A stretch of 64,000 nucleotides of DNA, from assembly GCF_008329715.1 (NCBI RefSeq), contig NZ_VTSR01000012.1, forward strand, positions 124,001 to 188,000, written 5' to 3'. Positions 29,164 to 38,156 of this stretch are shown piece after piece. Within the stretch, counting starts at the first letter, position 1; the number at the start of each line of letters is the position of its first letter. The notes beneath the pieces were generated by a model. That model saw nothing but the letters and a program-made list of their open reading frames with translations. It made no database searches and was not told the origin of the DNA. The DNA is from Gimesia chilikensis. Its GTDB lineage: Bacteria > Planctomycetota > Planctomycetia > Planctomycetales > Planctomycetaceae. The translations under genes were made by a program, and so were the position numbers.

Positions 29164-30807
29164 ATGCGTTTACGCTCTCTCTTATCAGTTGGTTGTGTAC
29201 TCTCCTCTTTGACGGCTGCCGAACTCAAAGCGGAAAATCTGGGGTCCATTGTTCCCCCCGCTCCCGCAGCGCAGTCTGAGAATGCAGATGAAGAGGCTCA
29301 GCTGACACCCGTCGCAGAAGTCTTTCAACCTGGCGCAGATCCGATTGAGTCGGAAGAGAATCCGCAACCAGAGACCCTGAATGAAACTGAGGAGTCCGAA
29401 GACCAGATCATCTTCGACGATCCCTCGCCGGTCAAACCGCCCGCCGATCCGTATAAGCCTCTGTTCTACGACAACACGTTTGGCAGCTACCTCAGTAATC
29501 CCAACCATCCCTGGCTGTTGGGAGAACGGTTGAAGGAGATGCCGCTGGGCGATGAATGTTCGCCTTACACTCTGTCGGTGGGTGGCGAACTCCGGCACCG
29601 CTGGATGCACGAGCAGAACCGGCTGCGTCCCGGCGGACCAATCAATACCGATTATAATCTGTGGCGCTGGCGTCAGTACTTCGATCTGCATATCAGCGAT
29701 TTTGCCCGCGTCTATTTTGAAGGCATTGATGCCTCGATCTTCGATAACGATCTGCCTCCCACGCCGATTGATATTAACCGCTGGAATGTGCAGAACGCGT
29801 TTGTTGATGTCAAACTGCATGAATGGGATGGCGCGCCTGGCTGGTTTCGCTATGGTCGCCAGGAAATGTTGTACGGTTCTCAGCACCTGATCTCGCCACT
29901 GGACTGGTCGAATACCCGCCGGAACTTTGAAGGATTCAAATACTTTCACCATACCGATTCGGTACACTTCGACGCCTTCATCACCAACCCGGTTAACGCA
30001 GCAGCCGGAAATCAGCCGCTGTCCCGATATGACAATGGCCGGGATAAGCCGGATACCTCGGTCACGTTCAGCGGTATCTACATGACATTCCTGGACGCCG
30101 GTCCTGAGCTGATCGACCTGTATTATCTCTGGCTGCGTGATGAAACCAACACGCCGAACCGTCCCGATGGTTCACGTCATACCCTGGGGGGGCGCTATAA
30201 AAACTCCTGGGAAGTTCAGAACGAATGCTGTCAGGTTACCCGCATCTGGGACTTTGAAACCGAAGGTGCTTACCAGTTCGGGAACGATGACAGCAAGCGT
30301 GTATCGGCAGGGTTCTGGACCGCCGTACTGGGTCACACCTGGACCACGGTTCCCTGGCAGCCCCGTTTGAGTGGTCTGTTCTACTACGGTTCAGGGAACC
30401 ACGATCCCAACGGAAGCACGAACAATACGTTCAACACGCTCTACCCGCTCGGCCACGCCTACTGGGGGATCATCGACAACCTGTCCGGTCAGAACCTGTT
30501 TGACTGGAGTCTGCAACTGAATGCGAAGCCGGCGAAGAAGGTAAGCCTGGTCAGTGCGTTCCACTGGTTCGAAAAGGCCACCAGCAACGACTACCTGTAT
30601 AACGTCGCCGGTGCCCCGGTGGGAACGCTGGGAGGCAGCCGCGACATCGGACAGGAACTTGACCTGATCGCCATCTACAAGTTCAACCCGAACTTCAATA
30701 TTCAGGCCGGCTACTCCTGGTTCTGGTATGGCGACTTCGTCGGGACCAACATTCCACCACGGAATACCGCGACTCAGTTCTATGTGCAGACGACTGTGCG
30801 GTATTGA
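29164..30807 (+). CDS. Outer-membrane beta-barrel, alginate-export (AlgE-like) family
   Basis: This 547-residue secreted protein has an N-terminal signal peptide (LRSLLSVGCVLSSLTAAELKA). An acidic proline-rich linker (~25-85) is followed by a strand-rich domain that matches the alginate-export porin family. Typical phrases are FARVYFEGIDASIF, GRQEMLYGSQHLISPLDW and NTRRNFEGFKYFHHTD. Alternating aromatic strands continue to the C-terminus (QFYVQTTVRY), which ends in an aromatic residue as outer-membrane barrels do. The family forms outer-membrane channels for anionic polysaccharide or other solutes; here no alginate synthesis genes are adjacent, so a general porin role is as likely. AGGA about 10 bp upstream supports the ATG. 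Confidence 0.85.
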   Translation: MRLRSLLSVGCVLSSLTAAELKAENLGSIVPPAPAAQSENADEEAQLTPVAEVFQPGADPIESEENPQPETLNETEESEDQIIFDDPSPVKPPADPYKPLFYDNTFGSYLSNPNHPWLLGERLKEMPLGDECSPYTLSVGGELRHRWMHEQNRLRPGGPINTDYNLWRWRQYFDLHISDFARVYFEGIDASIFDNDLPPTPIDINRWNVQNAFVDVKLHEWDGAPGWFRYGRQEMLYGSQHLISPLDWSNTRRNFEGFKYFHHTDSVHFDAFITNPVNAAAGNQPLSRYDNGRDKPDTSVTFSGIYMTFLDAGPELIDLYYLWLRDETNTPNRPDGSRHTLGGRYKNSWEVQNECCQVTRIWDFETEGAYQFGNDDSKRVSAGFWTAVLGHTWTTVPWQPRLSGLFYYGSGNHDPNGSTNNTFNTLYPLGHAYWGIIDNLSGQNLFDWSLQLNAKPAKKVSLVSAFHWFEKATSNDYLYNVAGAPVGTLGGSRDIGQELDLIAIYKFNPNFNIQAGYSWFWYGDFVGTNIPPRNTATQFYVQTTVRY

Positions 30808-30875
30808 TCTGGTTGTGGGATGAGTTGATCTTTCGCCGGGTGGTCCCTTTTTTCTTTAAGGTATGAGCATCTCGT

Positions 30876-31805
30876 CTACGGTTCTGAAACCAGGGTTTCT
30901 TTTGGCTGCAACTGCGTATCAATCCAATCGGCCATTTTGGCGACTTCTTCGTGGATTGTGGGCCAGGGGTGGCCGCCTCCCTGTTTGACGATCAGTGTTA
31001 CGGGGACGTTCGCTTTTTCCAGTGCTGCGACCATGGTGCGTGACTGTTGGATGGGAACGGTGAAGTCGGCGGTGCCGTGAATCAGCAGGAACGGAGGCAG
31101 GCCGGGCTGAACCAGGCGGGCGGGGGAGAACGAGGTGCGGAGTTCGTCCAGCTTCTGTTCGTCGATGGTCTCCGCTCCTTTAGGAGTGATCAGTTGGCGG
31201 ATGGCTTGCGACAGGCGATCGCTGCCGGTGATGTCGAGTTTCAGGCCGCCGTAATTCATCAGGTCGGTGGGGGGGAAGAAGACGGCGACGGCTTTGACGC
31301 GGGTTTTGGCAGTGGGTTCGGCAGCGGAGACGGCGGCCATGCAGGCGAGGTGGCCACCCGCGGAAGCACCGAGCAGAGCCAGGCGATCGGGATCGATTTT
31401 ATATTCGCCGGCATGGGCTTTGACCCAGAGGATGCCGCGGTTCACATTCTCGAGCATTTCGGGTCCGTTGAATTTGTCGATGGATCCAGGTCGGATGGCG
31501 AAAATGGTGTAGCCACGACTGCAGAAGATGTCGAACATCTGCGCCCGCTCGTGATCGCGGAGTTTGCCCCGGTCTGAGTGATACGCGCCGGAAACCACAT
31601 CGACAATCGCCAGGCCGTTGGACTTGCCGGTGGGGGTGAAGATATCCATCAACAGTCCCACGCCGTGCACTTCCGCGTAGACGACATTTTTCTGTTGCTG
31701 ATAGAGTGCCACGGGCTGTTCAGCGGCGTTAACCGGTTTGCTGACAGGGACTAAGAGCAGTAAAGCACAGAGAGACAGAGTTCGCACGCTGGAAACCATC
31801 GACAT
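30876..31805 (-). CDS. Secreted alpha/beta hydrolase (esterase/lipase-like)
   Basis: This secreted hydrolase of 309 residues begins with a signal peptide (VRTLSLCALLLLVPVSKPVNA). The catalytic triad can be placed: Ser148 in GASAGGH, Asp247 in HGTADFTVP and His279 in GGGHPW. The fold follows the BD-FAE/esterase pattern, with VDVVSGAYHSDRG as the oxyanion region. The ATG at 31805 is preferred to a GTG at 31853 because the signal peptide then starts normally. It probably removes acyl groups from plant or algal polymers, in keeping with the planctomycete hydrolase repertoire; this is inference. It is divergent from a DUF1501 gene. Confidence 0.85.
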   Translation of the reverse strand: MSMVSSVRTLSLCALLLLVPVSKPVNAAEQPVALYQQQKNVVYAEVHGVGLLMDIFTPTGKSNGLAIVDVVSGAYHSDRGKLRDHERAQMFDIFCSRGYTIFAIRPGSIDKFNGPEMLENVNRGILWVKAHAGEYKIDPDRLALLGASAGGHLACMAAVSAAEPTAKTRVKAVAVFFPPTDLMNYGGLKLDITGSDRLSQAIRQLITPKGAETIDEQKLDELRTSFSPARLVQPGLPPFLLIHGTADFTVPIQQSRTMVAALEKANVPVTLIVKQGGGHPWPTIHEEVAKMADWIDTQLQPKETLVSEP

Positions 31806-31886
31806 AAAATCGGACCTGATCGCGGAATTGATAAATAAAAAGAACCGTTTCACGAATCTTACCAGACAGGGGCAGTGTTTCGAAAC

Positions 31887-31915
31887 AAAAAAACGAACCG
31901 GGGGGCTGCCGGTTC
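31887..31915 (-). terminator. Intrinsic terminator on the minus strand in a divergent gap
   Basis: On the minus strand, GAACCGG and CCGGTTC form a 7-bp stem with a 7-base loop, followed by a run of U (the A-tract at 31887-31893). No minus-strand gene lies just upstream, so it would stop transcription coming from within the opposite DUF1501 gene. Confidence 0.5.
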
Positions 31916-31993
31916 TTACCGGAAAAGTCTCGCATTTGTTTCAGAAAAACGGCTAAAATGAAGTGGAACACGAAATTTTCAGAGGTTGCCCGC

Positions 31994-33358
31994 ATGACAG
32001 GTAAAGACAGACAGCGATTCGGCAGCATCTCCCGGCGCGATTTCATGCGTCTCTCGGCCCTGGGTGTGCTGGGGACCGGAATGTCCGGCTGGATGAGACG
32101 GTTGGCAGCAGAGACGGCGCAGAATCCGCAGCGCAAACGTTCGTGTATTCTGCTCTGGATGTCGGGCGGGCCCAGTCAGTGTGATACTTTCGATCTGAAG
32201 CCGGACCATGAGAACGGCGGTCCGTTCAAACCGATTGACACTTCTGTGCCCGGAATTCAGATTTCGGAGCACCTGCCTCAGCTGGCGAAGGCAATGCAGC
32301 ACCTGGTGCCGATTCGCTCCATGAGTACCAAAGAGGGTGATCATACGCGGGCGACATATTTATTACGCACCGGTTATCTGCCCTCGGGTCCGCTGAGTTA
32401 TCCGGCCATCGGTTCGCTGTTGAGTAAAGAGCTGGGGCGTGATGAATCCGAGCTGCCGAACTTCGTGAGTATCGCCCCGAACAAAACATTGAGCCCCAAC
32501 GCGTACGGCCCCGGATTTCTCGGACCCCAGTATGCGCCGCTGGTTGTCGGTGAAGGGGCGGGCTTCGTGCAGAACGACGAGATGAATCTGGATGCGGCTC
32601 TGAAAGTGAAAAACCTGGAACTGCCTCAGGGAATCAACCGGAAGCAGGCGGATGCCCGGCTCTCGATTCTCAAAGACCTGGAAGACGACTTTCAGGCAAC
32701 CCACCCGGGAGTGCCGACCAGCAGTCATCGGAGTGCGTATGCTGCGGCAGTGCGGATGATGCGTTCCAAGGCGATCGAAGCGTTTCAACTGGACCAGGAA
32801 CCGGATGCCCTGCGGGACGCCTACGGTCGGAACCGGTTTGGCCAGGGATGTCTGCTCGCCCGGCGGCTCGTCGAACAGGGAGTTCCCTTTGTCGAGGTTT
32901 CGCTCAACGGGGTGCAGGGTTCGAACGCGTTCGGCTGGGACACGCATCAGGATAATTTCGAAGCCGTCAAGAGTCTGAGCGAAGTGCTCGACCCGGGCTG
33001 GGGAACGTTAATGAGTGACCTGGAACAACGGGGGCTCTTGGATTCGACGCTGGTAGTCTGGATGGGTGAATTCGGTCGTACGCCGAAGATTAACCAGAAC
33101 ACGGGTCGCGATCATTTTCCCGCAGCCTGGTCGACAGTGATCGGCGGTGGTGGGATTCGCGGCGGACAGGTGGTCGGCAAGACCAGCGAGGATGGGATGA
33201 AAGTGACCGATCAGCCAGTCACTGTTCCCGATCTGATGGCCACGATCTGTAAAGCACTGGGCCTCGATCCGGAGAAGCAGAACATGTCGAACATCGGCCG
33301 CCCGATTCCATTGGCTGACCATGGGGCAACGCCGATTGGTTCGATTTTGCGGGGGTGA
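31994..33358 (+). CDS. DUF1501 family secreted protein
   Basis: This 454-residue protein of the DUF1501 (sulfatase-like fold) family is greatly expanded in planctomycetes. It has a twin-arginine signal (SRRDFMRLSALG) and the family phrases LLWMSGGPSQCDTFDLKP, RATYLLRTGYLP, and near the end WMGEFGRTPKINQNTGRDH, in which metal ligands are usual. The ATG at 31994 is chosen because AGAGG stands 8 bp upstream; the ORF could extend to 31958. In many planctomycetes DUF1501 genes pair with DUF1549/DUF1553 genes; none is adjacent here. The substrate is unknown; the alkaline-phosphatase-like fold suggests hydrolysis of phosphate or sulfate esters. Confidence 0.9.
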   Translation: MTGKDRQRFGSISRRDFMRLSALGVLGTGMSGWMRRLAAETAQNPQRKRSCILLWMSGGPSQCDTFDLKPDHENGGPFKPIDTSVPGIQISEHLPQLAKAMQHLVPIRSMSTKEGDHTRATYLLRTGYLPSGPLSYPAIGSLLSKELGRDESELPNFVSIAPNKTLSPNAYGPGFLGPQYAPLVVGEGAGFVQNDEMNLDAALKVKNLELPQGINRKQADARLSILKDLEDDFQATHPGVPTSSHRSAYAAAVRMMRSKAIEAFQLDQEPDALRDAYGRNRFGQGCLLARRLVEQGVPFVEVSLNGVQGSNAFGWDTHQDNFEAVKSLSEVLDPGWGTLMSDLEQRGLLDSTLVVWMGEFGRTPKINQNTGRDHFPAAWSTVIGGGGIRGGQVVGKTSEDGMKVTDQPVTVPDLMATICKALGLDPEKQNMSNIGRPIPLADHGATPIGSILRG

Positions 33359-33420
33359 GCTTGTTAGACATTGGTTCGATGCTCTGTTGTGGAATGTCAG
33401 CGTGAGCTGAGACCTCCTGC

Positions 33421-33546
33421 TCGCTGCGCTCGGCCCGAATTTTATTCGGGCTTACCCTTCTTTTTGAGGGTTGTATCTGGATCCCTTGTGAGCGTGAATT
33501 TCTTTGTTCTCCGCCAGGCGGGCGACCACACAGGGTTCGCCCCTAC
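33421..33546. repeat. Intergenic repeat, copy A
   Basis: This 126-bp element in the gap between two genes matches 46801-46926 in length and in both ends (about 81% over the first 37 bases, about 90% over the last 36); the middle has diverged. It contains a perfect hairpin CCCGAAT-TTT-ATTCGGG and ends in the paired GGGCGACC...GGTTCGCCC arms. No open frame or transposase is inside. Confidence 0.75.
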
Positions 33547-33571
33547 CTCTCGATTACAGTTCGTGACTTAA

Positions 33572-33802
33572 TCAGAACAGGCTGTAGATCAGGATCTGAA
33601 TGGTTAATGCAAGGCCGGCCCAGACTTTGAGGTTCTGGTACCAGTGGGTGGCGTTTTCCGGGGTTGTGTTTTCGCGGGGGAGACTCAGGACCCAGATCAG
33701 GACGGCGATCAATGTGCCGACAAACAGGGCCCGTACGCACCAGAGGGGAATCTGGACGACAAGATCGCGGACGAAATATCCAATGTGATGCAGTGGGGTC
33801 AT
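33572..33802 (-). CDS. Small membrane protein downstream of the SSS symporter
   Basis: This 76-residue protein has two predicted membrane segments (WCVRALFVGTLIAVLIWVLSL and LALTIQILIYSLF) joined by a short polar loop. Its start codon overlaps the stop of the sodium:solute symporter gene (33799-33802, ATGA), so the two are translationally coupled. The coupling suggests a small accessory subunit of that transporter, in the way that some SSS-family transporters have small partners; this is inference. No family name is recognised. Confidence 0.75.
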   Translation of the reverse strand: MTPLHHIGYFVRDLVVQIPLWCVRALFVGTLIAVLIWVLSLPRENTTPENATHWYQNLKVWAGLALTIQILIYSLF

Positions 33803-35400
33803 GCTTCACCTCTGCGGGGCTGGAGACTGAAGACCAGGCCGTCGATTTTTTCGGTGGGCTCGGGTTTGGTACACAGGCTGATGATTACAATCAGCGAGAA
33901 GGAAACGACAAACGCCCAGATCGAAAAGTAGAGGAACGGCTCAGAGATCTGGAACAGGGGCTCGAGGCCCAGGGCGGTGTAGACGTCGGGCTGATTCAGG
34001 GCGAACAGGGTGATCGAGAAACAGACACCGACGAGGAATCCGATCAGGGCGGCAACGCCGGTCGCCCGTCTCCAGAGCAGGCCGGTGATCAGCAGGGCGA
34101 ATGCGGGTCCCTGGAAGAAGGCCATCAGCGTCTGGAAAATGGTGTAGATGCCTTCGCTGCGGTTCATCAGGAAGAAGGAAAATCCGACGGCCCAGATCAC
34201 GAGCAGAAACGTGACCACGCGACCCACCATGAGCAGGGAGACATCACTGGCGTCCCGGCGATAGAAGCGTTTGTAAAAGTCATTGGAGACGATGGTTGAG
34301 GCGGAGTTGAGATACGAGTCGATGCTGGACATCAGCGCTGCCAGGAACGCGGCGAGGAACAGCCCTTTGAGACCGACGGGCAGCAGATGCGAAATCAGTT
34401 CGGGGAAGGCCTGGTCTCCATCGGTCAGTTCGGGGAATTTGATAAAGGCGATCAGGCCGGGCACCGCGACGACCACGGGGACCAGGTTTTTAAGCAGGGC
34501 TCCCCAGACATACGCGGCCTTGGCTTCGAATTCACTGGCGGCCCCTAACGAACGCTGCACGATGGCCTGGTTACCGATCCAGTAAGCGGGGCTCAGAATC
34601 AGCGCCAGGCCGAAGAAGATCCCGGTCCAGGGGAAGGGGGTGTCTGCATCGGCGGGCAGGATCAGCGAGGTGTGCAGCAGGTCCTCCTCCTCTGTTTCAG
34701 GAGCCTGTTCCATTGCCGCACCATCGACGGGCTCCATTTTCTGGGCCAGTTCCCGTTCTTTGATCTTGGCCTGAAATTCGTCGATACCGCCGACATCAAT
34801 GATGCCGATGACCAGGACCAGCAGGCAACCGCCGATCATGATGATACACTGAATCATGTCGGTGTAGACCACGGCGGCGAGTCCGCCGGAGATGGTATAG
34901 ATGCCGACGAGGACCGCGGTGAGATAGATGCAGGCATTGACACTCATGCCCAGGTGCAGGCTCATCATTTTCGCAGAAGCCAGAAGCATGATGCCCAGGT
35001 TGCAGGCCATGAAGATGATCCAGCAGAGGGCCAGTGCGGAACGGACAGAGACGTTAAACCGCCGTTCCATGTATTCGGGAATCGTGGTTACGCCGCTCCG
35101 CCAGAAAAAGGGAATGAACACGAATGCCCCGATGATCATCGCGGGAACACAGCCGATCCATTCGAAGTTACCGACGGCCAGACCATGCGAGAAGGCAGCG
35201 CCTCCGGTGCCGATGATGTCGACCGCGCCGATGTCGGTCGCGACGAGTGACATGCCGATGGCCCACCACGGGAGGCGGCGACCGGCGAGAAAGTAATCCG
35301 AACCGGTTTTAATCTTGGAGCCGATATAGAGTCCCAGCCCCAGCGTTCCGATCAGATAGGCGAAGATGACGGCGTAATCGAGGAACGACAGTGTCTGCAT
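33799..35400 (-). CDS. Sodium:solute symporter (SSS/SLC5 family)
   Basis: This 533-residue polytopic carrier uses the sodium gradient to import a solute. It shows the SSS family pattern: N-terminal DYAVIFAYLIGTLGLGLYIG, GSDYFLAGRRLPWW, the sodium-site region SLVATDIGAVDIIGTGG, and a later helix FLAAFLAALMSSIDSYLNSAS, typical of sugar, inositol or sialic-acid transporters. About 13-14 membrane segments can be counted. A charged loop (~225-265) contains many E residues. GGTGAG precedes the ATG. The substrate is unknown; the SGNH hydrolase and sialidase-like genes nearby make a sugar-type substrate possible. The following gene encodes a small coupled membrane protein. Confidence 0.92.
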   Translation of the reverse strand: MQTLSFLDYAVIFAYLIGTLGLGLYIGSKIKTGSDYFLAGRRLPWWAIGMSLVATDIGAVDIIGTGGAAFSHGLAVGNFEWIGCVPAMIIGAFVFIPFFWRSGVTTIPEYMERRFNVSVRSALALCWIIFMACNLGIMLLASAKMMSLHLGMSVNACIYLTAVLVGIYTISGGLAAVVYTDMIQCIIMIGGCLLVLVIGIIDVGGIDEFQAKIKERELAQKMEPVDGAAMEQAPETEEEDLLHTSLILPADADTPFPWTGIFFGLALILSPAYWIGNQAIVQRSLGAASEFEAKAAYVWGALLKNLVPVVVAVPGLIAFIKFPELTDGDQAFPELISHLLPVGLKGLFLAAFLAALMSSIDSYLNSASTIVSNDFYKRFYRRDASDVSLLMVGRVVTFLLVIWAVGFSFFLMNRSEGIYTIFQTLMAFFQGPAFALLITGLLWRRATGVAALIGFLVGVCFSITLFALNQPDVYTALGLEPLFQISEPFLYFSIWAFVVSFSLIVIISLCTKPEPTEKIDGLVFSLQPRRGEA

Positions 35401-35556
35401 AAGGATCTCACCCTGGTAGCATTGTGGCCTGGGAAGAAAACAGGTTTATACTGCAGGCACTCACGAGCGTTGGGGCCTGGTGGTTTCTACCATACAGCGT
35501 CTTGCAGGAAAAATCGACTCAACACAGGGGATTTCATGAGAGAGCCCGGCGGGTGA

Positions 35557-36306
35557 TTATTTCTGCGGCGCTGCGAGTGTTTTTTTGATCTGGGGAATCA
35601 GCAGATCGGCGACTTTCCGCTGGCCGGCGGTATTGGGATGCATGCCGTCGAGCAGCAGGTCATCGGTCGACTGATCGGGTTGTTTGTCGAACTCTTCAAA
35701 GGCGGCGTAGATGTCAACCAGCGGGACCTGTTTCTCGCGGGCAATCTCACGGACCGACTGGGCGTAGTCTTTCAGAAACAGGTTGAAGCCCTGGGGATCA
35801 TCGGGATCGTAGGGCGGCTTGCCATACAGTTTTTTAATACGCGGAATCCAGCGGAGCGAATTCGAAGTCATGAGGATGACCTTGATATCACGTTGCTGCA
35901 GCTGATCGATGAGCGAACGGAGGTTGGCCTCGTACTGTTTCTGTGAAACGCGCGAGGCTTTCGCGGGAGGATCTTTCCAGACATCGACAGCAGAATCGTT
36001 GATGCCGAACTGAATGACCACCAGATCGGGCTGTTTGGCCAGCACGTCTTTCTCGAACCGGGCGATGGCGTTCTGCGTGGTGTTGCCGCCGATGCCGGCA
36101 TTGATCACCTTGACGGGAACCCCCTGCTGCGGCAGTTCTTTCGCGAGGATCATGGAATAGACGACCAGCGGACCACGGGTGGCGGTGGTGGAATCACCGA
36201 AGGTGACGATGGTCGTCGGCTCCGCAGCAGAGAGGCTGTCTGTAGTGAAATGCAGGCCTGTCAGCAGTGCGCAGGTCAGCAGGAAGGTGGCAGCGCGGTG
36301 AATCAT
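35557..36306 (-). CDS. Secreted SGNH/GDSL hydrolase
   Basis: This 249-residue secreted esterase starts with a signal peptide (RAATFLLTCALLTGLHF). The four SGNH blocks can be located: Ser39 in VTFGDST, Gly73 in NAGIGGN, Asn103 in QFGINDS, and Asp220 with His223 in DGMHPN. It is therefore likely active on acetyl or other acyl esters of polysaccharides. It lies on the minus strand between the DUF1559-lipoprotein pair and the symporter gene. Several planctomycete gene clusters combine such esterases with sulfatases and transporters for algal glycans; the link here is by proximity only. Confidence 0.9.
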   Translation of the reverse strand: MIHRAATFLLTCALLTGLHFTTDSLSAAEPTTIVTFGDSTTATRGPLVVYSMILAKELPQQGVPVKVINAGIGGNTTQNAIARFEKDVLAKQPDLVVIQFGINDSAVDVWKDPPAKASRVSQKQYEANLRSLIDQLQQRDIKVILMTSNSLRWIPRIKKLYGKPPYDPDDPQGFNLFLKDYAQSVREIAREKQVPLVDIYAAFEEFDKQPDQSTDDLLLDGMHPNTAGQRKVADLLIPQIKKTLAAPQK

Positions 36307-36428
36307 GGTGGAAAGCCCTGTTTCGGATGCGGTGTGAATGATGTTGCTCAGCGCGTTCCTTCAGACTAAACAATGTCGCAGAGGCATGCAATTCCGAAGT
36401 ATAAAGAACGTGTTGCTCGCGCGTGGGT

Positions 36429-36845
36429 TCATTCCAGGTCGAGCAGAATGGAATTGCGTTCGCCATTGACGTCGACCACGAGTGGCGTGGTTTCCTTACT
36501 CAGGTATTTGTCGGGCACGCGGGGGACATCGTCCGGTACGGTACTGCCATCCGGGTTTTCATAGGAGACCAGCACGACGACTTTGTGTTTGCCCAGGATC
36601 GCACCGTCGCCGGTTTCGTAGGTCGAGAGCGAGTAGTTTCCGTCCTGGCCGATCATCCCTACTGCATGTTTGCCGCCGTCGACAGGGAAGAACATCACCG
36701 TTCCCGTTTTGAGGTCCTGGTTCTGACAGACGACTTTACCTTCCACCTGACCGGTGGGTTTGCGATCTGCGTTGGCGCCACAGCCGGTGCCAACACTCAG
36801 GATAAGCAGTAGTCCCAGAACGCGTTGAAGGTGTCTGCAAGTCAT
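36429..36845 (-). CDS. Secreted lipoprotein-like protein with carboxypeptidase-regulatory-like domain
   Basis: This ~138-residue protein follows the DUF1559 gene on the same strand, a pairing common in planctomycetes. It starts with a hydrophobic leader and a cysteine (LLLILSVGTGCGAN) that resembles a lipoprotein signal, although the residue at -3 is atypical. The mature part has the pattern of a small Ig-like/carboxypeptidase-regulatory fold (GQVEGKVVCQNQDLKTGTVM). The ATG at 36845 is preferred over one at 36863 so that the signal starts normally. It probably sits at the cell envelope with the DUF1559 pilin-like protein; no enzyme activity is suggested. Confidence 0.75.
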   Translation of the reverse strand: MTCRHLQRVLGLLLILSVGTGCGANADRKPTGQVEGKVVCQNQDLKTGTVMFFPVDGGKHAVGMIGQDGNYSLSTYETGDGAILGKHKVVVLVSYENPDGSTVPDDVPRVPDKYLSKETTPLVVDVNGERNSILLDLE

Positions 36846-36897
36846 CTGTCTCTGTCCCGTCAATAAAGTTCTGCTGGCGCTGAAAGTGAACCGACTG

Positions 36898-37836
36898 TTA
36901 CTGAGGCAGGCCGCCCGTGGGTAAGCCGTCGGACATGTGGCCCAGCTGCTGGAACACCTGCAGGTCCATGTTTTCGCTCAGGAAATGCACGCTGCCATCA
37001 CCGACCAGGAAGTGGGCGCCCCCTTCGTGGAAACTCTGAGAGGCGGTGGTCTGTGGCCAGCCGATGCTGGGATACTGACAGGGCGAGGGGCCACAGAGCA
37101 AAGAGGAACTGTTGATCGCATATGCGGTAGGCACCGGACTGTCGCTGGAGACCCAGGCGCTGAACGGGTTATATTTCGGCGAGCTTTCCCCGACGGCCAG
37201 CGTATTGGAAACGCCGTCGGTCATATCACGGAAGCGAACGACTTTGGTTTGTCGGCGGCGGAACAAGCCCCCCGGTCCGTTATCGGGGTGCAGACCGGCG
37301 ACGCCCGTGTAAGTAGTTACCGCGGCGGTCTGTGTATAAGGGCCGCCCGAGGGGTCACAGTTGCCTGACGAACCGACGGTGCCGCTGGCTCCGGTCGCAT
37401 TTCCGGGAAAGCACCAGTTGGTGTGCAGATCACTTTTGATGGCCGATGTCGGATCGCTGGGACAGAGGTAAACCGGGAGGATGGTCTGGCAGAGTTCCAG
37501 GTGAGTCGGCTCGGTGATGCGGAGGCTGAAGTTGAATTTGTTATACAGGGGTCCCTGATCGATGAGGGGCAGAATCATGACCCGCCAGCTGAAACCGTTG
37601 GGGAGGTTGTTGGGTCCGCCGTTGGAATTCGGAGGCAGGGAACCGTGGGCTTCGTGATAGCCGTGCAGGGCGATACCCAGCTGTTTCAGATTATTTTTGC
37701 AGGTCGAGCGACGGGCAGCTTCGCGGGCCTGTTGTACTGCCGGCAGGAGGAGAGCGATCAAAATCGCAATGATGGCGATGACGACCAGCAACTCAATCAA
37801 CGTAAACGCACGACGGGGGAACCTGGCTGAACTCAT
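36898..37836 (-). CDS. DUF1559 pilin-like protein
   Basis: This 312-residue member of the planctomycete DUF1559 family has an N-terminal prepilin motif (RRAFTLIELLVVIAIIAILI) that a prepilin peptidase would cut and methylate. The conserved AVQQAREAARRSTCKNNLKQLGIAL helix follows. A globular domain rich in P, G and S ends in the family H-x-G-G...G-D-G-S-V-H-F block (FHEGGAHFLVGDGSVHFLS). An excellent ribosome-binding site GGAGG (6 bp before) fixes the ATG at 37836. The protein may be a minor pilin or pseudopilin-like surface component; the pilus motor genes at 4805-8905 could assemble it, which is inference. Confidence 0.93.
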   Translation of the reverse strand: MSSARFPRRAFTLIELLVVIAIIAILIALLLPAVQQAREAARRSTCKNNLKQLGIALHGYHEAHGSLPPNSNGGPNNLPNGFSWRVMILPLIDQGPLYNKFNFSLRITEPTHLELCQTILPVYLCPSDPTSAIKSDLHTNWCFPGNATGASGTVGSSGNCDPSGGPYTQTAAVTTYTGVAGLHPDNGPGGLFRRRQTKVVRFRDMTDGVSNTLAVGESSPKYNPFSAWVSSDSPVPTAYAINSSSLLCGPSPCQYPSIGWPQTTASQSFHEGGAHFLVGDGSVHFLSENMDLQVFQQLGHMSDGLPTGGLPQ

Positions 37837-37964
37837 CACTTACCTCCGGTCAGAATAACAGAACTCCCGCCATTCGGAGCAGAATGACAGGCAGAATCGT
37901 GATTACAACACAGTCGAAGCTGGTGCCGGTAAGAAGGGAGTGAAGCTAATTTCATATTTGATTC

Positions 37965-38008
37965 TGGCACCAATGTTATATTGGTAGTATTCTTTGGCGC
38001 CAATGTCA
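37965..38008. promoter_or_regulatory. Tandem operator-like direct repeats upstream of the DUF1559 gene
   Basis: TGGCACCAATGTTA (37965-37978) and TGGCGCCAATGTCA (37995-38008) match at 12 of 14 positions and are spaced exactly 30 bp apart, about three helical turns. The second contains the palindrome TTGGCGCCAA. They lie about 130 bp before the DUF1559 start. They look like binding sites for a dimeric regulator that contacts one face of the helix. Confidence 0.5.
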
Positions 38009-38156
38009 AATAGTTTTCGTACAATCTTATTTATTTTTGAATGATTCGTTTTCGGAGAGAAAGTTCAGCGGGATGCGGGCGCAGGCTCTCTGTGGAGACT
38101 CAGGCCTGGAGGATCGCAGACAGACTGATTGCTGGTAACGCGGGCAGACTGTGGAC

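Noticed and set aside
37965-37982. Sigma-54-type promoter (TGGCAC start)
   Set aside because: The expected TGC element at -12 is absent at the right spacing; the sequence is better explained as one of two direct repeats.
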